DNA from: CAITWF01 sp038231575
GTDB taxonomy: Bacteria > Verrucomicrobiota > Verrucomicrobiia > Opitutales > Opitutaceae
Reading direction: 5' to 3'
NCBI GenBank assembly: GCA_038231575.1
Contig: JBBRLB010000117.1
Span: 1-19,172, forward strand
DNA length: 19,172 bases
Shown here: positions 15,537-19,172 of the stretch, piece by piece
How the letters are laid out: each line of letters begins with the position of its first letter
Position numbering within the stretch: the stretch's first letter is position 1
Translations under genes and position numbers: made by a program
Notes under the pieces: model-generated
What the model was told of the DNA's origin: nothing
The model's input: only the letters and a program-made list of their open reading frames with translations
Database searches by the model: none

Positions 15537-18032
15537 ATGAAAACCGCACGCCCTTCCCGCCTCACCCTGCTGTTTCTCGCCGTCGTCACCGTCGCGCGCG
15601 CCGCCGACACGCCGCTCACGCTGGAGCAAATCATGAGCGACCCGGATTGGATCGGACAGGCGCCGGAAGCGCCGTTCATCAGCGCCGATGGCAAATCCGC
15701 CTACTACCAGCGCAAGGAAAAGGGCTCCGAACTGCGCGCCCTCTGGCGCGTTTCGCTGGCCGGCGGCGCGCCGGAGAAACTCACGCCTGCGCAGCAGGCC
15801 GCTGCCGAATCACCTGACCGCATCTTCACGCCCGACGGTGGCCGCGCCGCGTGGCTGCGCGGCGGGAATGTTTTCTTCACCGACCGCACCACCCCGCGCC
15901 AACTCACCCGCACCGGCGACGCCACGGCGCTGCTCACCTTCATCGGCAACGATCGGGTCGCGTTCCGCGCCGGCAAACGGGTCCTCGCAGTCGAACTCAC
16001 GAGCGGGCTCGTCAGCCTCATCGCCACCCTGGAAGTCGCGGTCGATCCGGAGGAGCCGGAGAAAAAAGAATTCCTGGCTAAACAGGAGGAACGCCTCTTC
16101 GACATCGTGAAAGCGCGCGAGGAGCGCCGCCTCGCCCGCCTCGCCAATGATCGGGCGCTGGCCGCCGCGCCCGCCGGCGCCCCGCGCCCGATCTATTTCG
16201 GCAAGGACAAGGAAGTCCGCACCGTGAGTCTTTCGCCCGACGGCAAGACCTTGCTGGTCGGTCTCATTGCGCCCGATCTCCGCGGCCGCCGCGAGCATGT
16301 GGCCACATTCGTGAACGCCGACGGCTACACCAAGGCCGAAGACGCCCGCAGCGACGTCGGCACCGACAAGCCGCGCGATGAATCGCTCTTCCTCGTCGAC
16401 GTTGCGACCGGCCAGAAGCGTCCGGTCTTGCTCGCCGATCTCCCCGGCCTCAAGGACGACCCGCTCGCCGATCTCCGCAAGGCCGCAGACGAGCGCAAGA
16501 AAGCCGAGACCGCGAAGGAGAAAACGGTGAAGGATTCCGAGGGCGCGAAAGCCGCCGCCGCCCGCGCCGAAAAATCTGCATCCACCGCCGACCAGTCCGC
16601 CCCGACGGATAAAAGGGACGAGAAGCCCAAGGCCCGCGCCGTCGCCGTGCTCGGCCAGGGCGACGGCGGGGTGCGCTGGTCCGCCACCGGCCGCCTCGCG
16701 ATTGCATTGATCGCCTACGACAGCAAGGACCGCTGGATCGCCGAGGTGAAGCTCGCCGACGGCAAGGCGCAGTCGTTGCACCGCCTCACCGACCCCGCAT
16801 GGATCGCCCGCACCCAGTTCAACGAGTTCGACTGGACGCGAGAGGGCGCGGCGCTCTGGTTCACCTCCGAGGAAAGCGGTTACAGTCAGCTTTATCTCTC
16901 GCGCGACGGAATGGTGCGCCCGCTCACGACGGGAAAATTCGAAGTGAATAACGTCCAACCCACGCACGACGGCCAGTGGCTCTATTATCGCGCGAATGCC
17001 GCGCGTCCGGGCAATCACGAAGCCTTTCGCGTGAAACTCGACGGCACCGGCAACGAAGCCGTGAGCACGCTCGGCGGCGATAACGCGTTCGAGCTTTCCG
17101 CCGACGGCGCCCAATTGCTGATCACGCATTCGACGACCACCCATCCCGTCGAACTCTACGCGCAGCCGGCCAGCCCCGGTGTTGCGCGCGTTCTCACCGA
17201 ATGTGTCACCCCTGAATTCACCCAGCTGCCCCAAATCGCCCCCGCGATGATTGCTGTGCCGTCGCGCGCCGGCGTGTCGGTCTATTCGCGGCTCTACCGC
17301 GATCCCGCCAGCAGCGCCGGGCCGCACCCGGCGGTGATGTTCGTCCATGGCGCGGGCTATCTGCAGAACGCGCACGAGGGCTGGTCCTCGAGTTATTTCC
17401 ACGAGCATCTGTTTCACCAACTGCTCATCCGCCGCGGCTACGTCGTCCTCGACATGGATTACCGCGGCTCCGCCGGCTACGGCCGCGCGTGGCGCACTGC
17501 GATCTACCGGCAGATGGGAACGCCGGAACTCGAGGACTATCTCGACGGCATCGAGTGGCTCGCGAAAAACGCGCAGGTCGATCGCACGCGGATCGGGATC
17601 TATGGCGGTTCCTATGGCGGGTTCCTGACGTTGATGGCGCTCTTCAAAACGCCCGACACTTTCGCCGCCGGCGCCGCGCTGCGCCCCGTCACCGATTGGA
17701 CCCACTACAATCACGAATATACCGCCGGCATCCTCAACGCCCCCGATCTCGATCCGGAAGCCTACGCGCGCAGCTCGCCGATCGAATTTGCAGCGGGGCT
17801 GAAACGTCCGCTGCTCATCTGCCACGGCATGATGGATGACAACGTGTTTTTTCAGGACAGTGTGCGCCTCGTGCAACGCCTGATCGAGTTGAAGAAAGAT
17901 ACCTTTGAAACCGCGATCTATCCGGTCGAGCGCCACGGCTTCGTCGAACCCACCAGTTGGCTCAACGAATACGGAAAAATCCTCAAGCTTTTCGAACGCG
18001 AGGTCGCGCGCACGCCTGCGGTAACGCACTGA
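15537..18032 (+). CDS. Secreted S9-family (prolyl oligopeptidase / DPP-like) serine peptidase
   Basis: Exported peptidase of 831 residues that by family cleaves short peptides, often after proline. A signal peptide covers 1-22 (LTLLFLAVVTVARA). A beta-propeller region (about 30-560) precedes the alpha/beta-hydrolase domain (about 575-825). The triad is Ser692 in GGSYGGF, Asp767 in HGMMDDNV and His800 in ERHGF; FVHGAGY and LDMDYRGSAGYGR mark the hydrolase core. Residues about 311-368 form a charged Lys/Ala/Glu-rich low-complexity insertion in the propeller. The ATG at 15537 is followed directly by the signal peptide. Upstream are two palindromes that may control it. It is convergent with the GAF gene. 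The substrate, and whether it is a dipeptidyl peptidase, cannot be settled from sequence. Confidence 0.9.
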   Translation: MKTARPSRLTLLFLAVVTVARAADTPLTLEQIMSDPDWIGQAPEAPFISADGKSAYYQRKEKGSELRALWRVSLAGGAPEKLTPAQQAAAESPDRIFTPDGGRAAWLRGGNVFFTDRTTPRQLTRTGDATALLTFIGNDRVAFRAGKRVLAVELTSGLVSLIATLEVAVDPEEPEKKEFLAKQEERLFDIVKAREERRLARLANDRALAAAPAGAPRPIYFGKDKEVRTVSLSPDGKTLLVGLIAPDLRGRREHVATFVNADGYTKAEDARSDVGTDKPRDESLFLVDVATGQKRPVLLADLPGLKDDPLADLRKAADERKKAETAKEKTVKDSEGAKAAAARAEKSASTADQSAPTDKRDEKPKARAVAVLGQGDGGVRWSATGRLAIALIAYDSKDRWIAEVKLADGKAQSLHRLTDPAWIARTQFNEFDWTREGAALWFTSEESGYSQLYLSRDGMVRPLTTGKFEVNNVQPTHDGQWLYYRANAARPGNHEAFRVKLDGTGNEAVSTLGGDNAFELSADGAQLLITHSTTTHPVELYAQPASPGVARVLTECVTPEFTQLPQIAPAMIAVPSRAGVSVYSRLYRDPASSAGPHPAVMFVHGAGYLQNAHEGWSSSYFHEHLFHQLLIRRGYVVLDMDYRGSAGYGRAWRTAIYRQMGTPELEDYLDGIEWLAKNAQVDRTRIGIYGGSYGGFLTLMALFKTPDTFAAGAALRPVTDWTHYNHEYTAGILNAPDLDPEAYARSSPIEFAAGLKRPLLICHGMMDDNVFFQDSVRLVQRLIELKKDTFETAIYPVERHGFVEPTSWLNEYGKILKLFEREVARTPAVTH

Positions 18033-18049
18033 GTCGGACTCATTCCGCT

Positions 18050-18129
18050 GTCGGGCCGCCGCTCGTCGCCTTGCGGTCGGGCGACGCACGCGACCATGGG
18101 AACGGCACGGTGACACGCGCCGGCCCGAC
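18050..18129. terminator. Inverted repeats between convergent genes (possible bidirectional terminator)
   Basis: GTCGGGCCG (18050-18058) is repeated as its reverse complement at 18121-18129. Inside lies CGTCGCC/GGCGACG (18064-18070 with 18080-18086), a 7-bp stem with a 9-base loop. No T-run follows on either strand, so terminator function is only suggested by the position between two convergent stops. Confidence 0.3.
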
Positions 18130-18133
18130 GTGC

Positions 18134-18868
18134 TTACGCCTTCCGTTTACCGATTCTCGGCAGCACTTCCTGGCCCGAGAAATCCAGATCGGGGTGCAGC
18201 CGCGCTGCACAATCGGGGCAGATGCCGTGCGAGACATTGGCCGGCGTGTGCTTGATCACGTAGGCATCGACGCGCATCCACGTGCCATCGTCGTCCCGCA
18301 CCGCCTTGCAATGCGCGCACATGGGCAGGAGCCCCTCGAGCGTGCGCACGTTGTCGAGCGCCACCGCCAGCACCCGGCTCACGCGTCGGAGTTCGAGCAA
18401 CGCCGACACCTGCCGCCCGAGCGCGAGCAACGCCTTCCGTTGCTCGGCCTCGAGTTCGCGCGCGGTCCGATCGATCACGCAAATCGTGCCGAGCGCATGG
18501 CCCTGCGGCGTGAGCATAGGCGCGCCGGCATAAAATCGAATATGCGGCGCCGCCGTGACGAGCGGATTGCCGGCAAAGCGCGGATCGCGGGTCGCATCGG
18601 TCACGACCATCAAATTTTCCGGCTCCAAGATGGCATGCGCGCAGAAGGCGTGCTCGCGTGGCGTCTCGGTCACCTCGAGGCCGACCCGCGCCTTGAACCA
18701 CTGCCGCCGATCGTCGACCAGGGTCAGCAGCGCAATCGGACAATCGCAGATCTGCGACGCAATAATCGCAAGATCGTCGAACGTCTGCTCCGGCGCGCTA
18801 TCCATCACGTGATAGTCGGCCAGGGCATTCAGTCGCTGGCATTCGTCGGACATAATCGGTGCTTTCAT
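18134..18868 (-). CDS. GAF-domain sensor protein with four-cysteine C-terminal tail
   Basis: A 244-residue cytoplasmic signalling protein. The GAF domain (about 10-150) has the common form RLNALADYHVMDSAPEQTFD, then FCAHAIL, VVTDATRDPRFAGNPLV and GHALGTICVID. A helical linker (135-178) follows, then a tail with LPMCAHCKAVRDDDGTW (Cys184, Cys187) and SHGICPDC (Cys217, Cys220), a motif often found at the C-terminus of sensor kinases, response regulators and cyclases and possibly zinc-binding. No kinase, cyclase or HD output domain is present. The start is taken as ATG at 18868; ATG at 18853 is also possible. The frame extends to 19111, but that part overlaps a transposase remnant on the other strand and lacks GAF features. 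It is convergent with the peptidase. Confidence 0.82.
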   Translation of the reverse strand: MKAPIMSDECQRLNALADYHVMDSAPEQTFDDLAIIASQICDCPIALLTLVDDRRQWFKARVGLEVTETPREHAFCAHAILEPENLMVVTDATRDPRFAGNPLVTAAPHIRFYAGAPMLTPQGHALGTICVIDRTARELEAEQRKALLALGRQVSALLELRRVSRVLAVALDNVRTLEGLLPMCAHCKAVRDDDGTWMRVDAYVIKHTPANVSHGICPDCAARLHPDLDFSGQEVLPRIGKRKA

Positions 18869-18936
18869 TCGGTAAATTACGGTGACGCTAGCGCCAAGTG
18901 ATCGATTTATCCAAATGAAATATTTCTCGTTCCGGT

Positions 18937-18953
18937 GCATCGAAAATCGATGC
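18937..18953. repeat. Perfect 7-bp inverted repeat upstream of the GAF gene
   Basis: GCATCGA-AAA-TCGATGC lies about 70 bp before the GAF start and directly beside the transposase remnant. It could be an operator or part of an insertion-element end; nothing further distinguishes these. Confidence 0.35.
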
Positions 18954-18970
18954 CGTGCACGACCGCCACC

Positions 18971-19172
18971 GGCTCCGAGAAACTGCGACAGTTCTTTCGC
19001 TCCCAATGGCCGCAGTTCCTGCCACGTCTCAATAAATTTCACCGCGGCGTCGACAAACGCCTCCGACTCTGCGCGGCCCTGCTCGGCGCTCGCCTGCGCG
19101 AGATCCCCCACGCCCCAGGTGGCCCGTCGTCGACATCTCGCGCGTCGAGGTGCCCTTGCCCGTCTCCTTCGC
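18971..19172 (+). pseudogene. Transposase-like fragment (IS982-like), 5'-truncated and frameshifted, runs off right edge
   Basis: Plus-strand translation from 18971 gives GSEKLRQFFRSQWPQFLPRL, then NKFHRGVDKRLRLCAALLGA and RLREIPHAPG. The reading then continues in another frame from 19117 as RWPVVDISRVEVPLPVSF. The pattern FFR-W-FP-L-HR followed by a VVD-S-VPVP strand resembles the N-terminal part and first catalytic Asp of IS982-family transposases. The usual N-terminal residues before this point are missing, and the frame change around 19111-19118, near a run of five Cs, marks it as a decayed or broken copy. The family assignment is by memory of conserved spacing and is tentative. Confidence 0.45.

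Noticed and set aside
15810..18116. 768-residue minus-strand frame opposite the S9 peptidase
   Set aside because: Mirror frame of a clear peptidase; composition is typical of a GC-skewed antisense frame.
18869..19111. N-terminal extension of the GAF protein
   Set aside because: It lacks GAF features and overlaps a transposase-like fragment on the opposite strand.

Overview
The window is GC-rich DNA that most resembles a verrucomicrobial chromosome, probably Opitutaceae. This is inferred from gene content and style: the LpxI route for lipid A, a bifunctional-nuclease-domain protein, paired HtrA-like PDZ proteins, weak or absent Shine-Dalgarno sequences, and dense intergenic repeats. No ribosomal RNA is present to confirm it.

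Layout. The left edge (1-335) is the 5' part of an IS481-family insertion sequence on the minus strand. It is followed by a small DUF1294 membrane protein (442-879) and a gene-free stretch holding three tandem copies of a ~114 bp hairpin repeat (940-1255). On the minus strand come riboflavin synthase alpha (1287-1886), a 230 bp repeat-rich spacer bounded by inverted repeats, and a translationally coupled HtrA pair: an intact serine protease (3535-4890) followed by a paralogue that has lost all three catalytic residues (2150-3538). leuS (4909-7479) is divergent from the protease, with only 18 bp between the two start codons.

The centre (7580-12655) is a four-gene plus-strand exopolysaccharide export operon: a secreted FecR-domain protein, an outer-membrane beta-barrel, a short one-SLBB polysaccharide export (OPX) protein whose ATG overlaps the barrel's stop, and a Wzc-type tyrosine autokinase/co-polymerase. 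A clear intrinsic terminator closes it. The short OPX protein beside a barrel gene matches the composite OPX/beta-barrel translocon type. No glycosyltransferase, flippase or polymerase lies in the window, so the sugar must be built elsewhere.

Next is a housekeeping run: lpxI (lipid A), a bifunctional-nuclease-domain protein, and a tRNA-dihydrouridine synthase with its own terminator. The next spacer carries two strong palindromes, exact reverse complements of each other in their 19 bp cores and 44 bp apart centre to centre. They lie upstream of a secreted S9 (prolyl oligopeptidase/DPP-like) peptidase (15537-18032). Convergent to it is a GAF-domain protein with a four-cysteine C-terminal tail (18134-18868). 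The right edge holds a truncated, frameshifted transposase-like fragment that resembles the IS982 family.

The most unusual items are the paired palindromes, the active/inactive HtrA couple, the compact export operon without biosynthetic genes, and the 8-nt-periodic hairpin repeat array.
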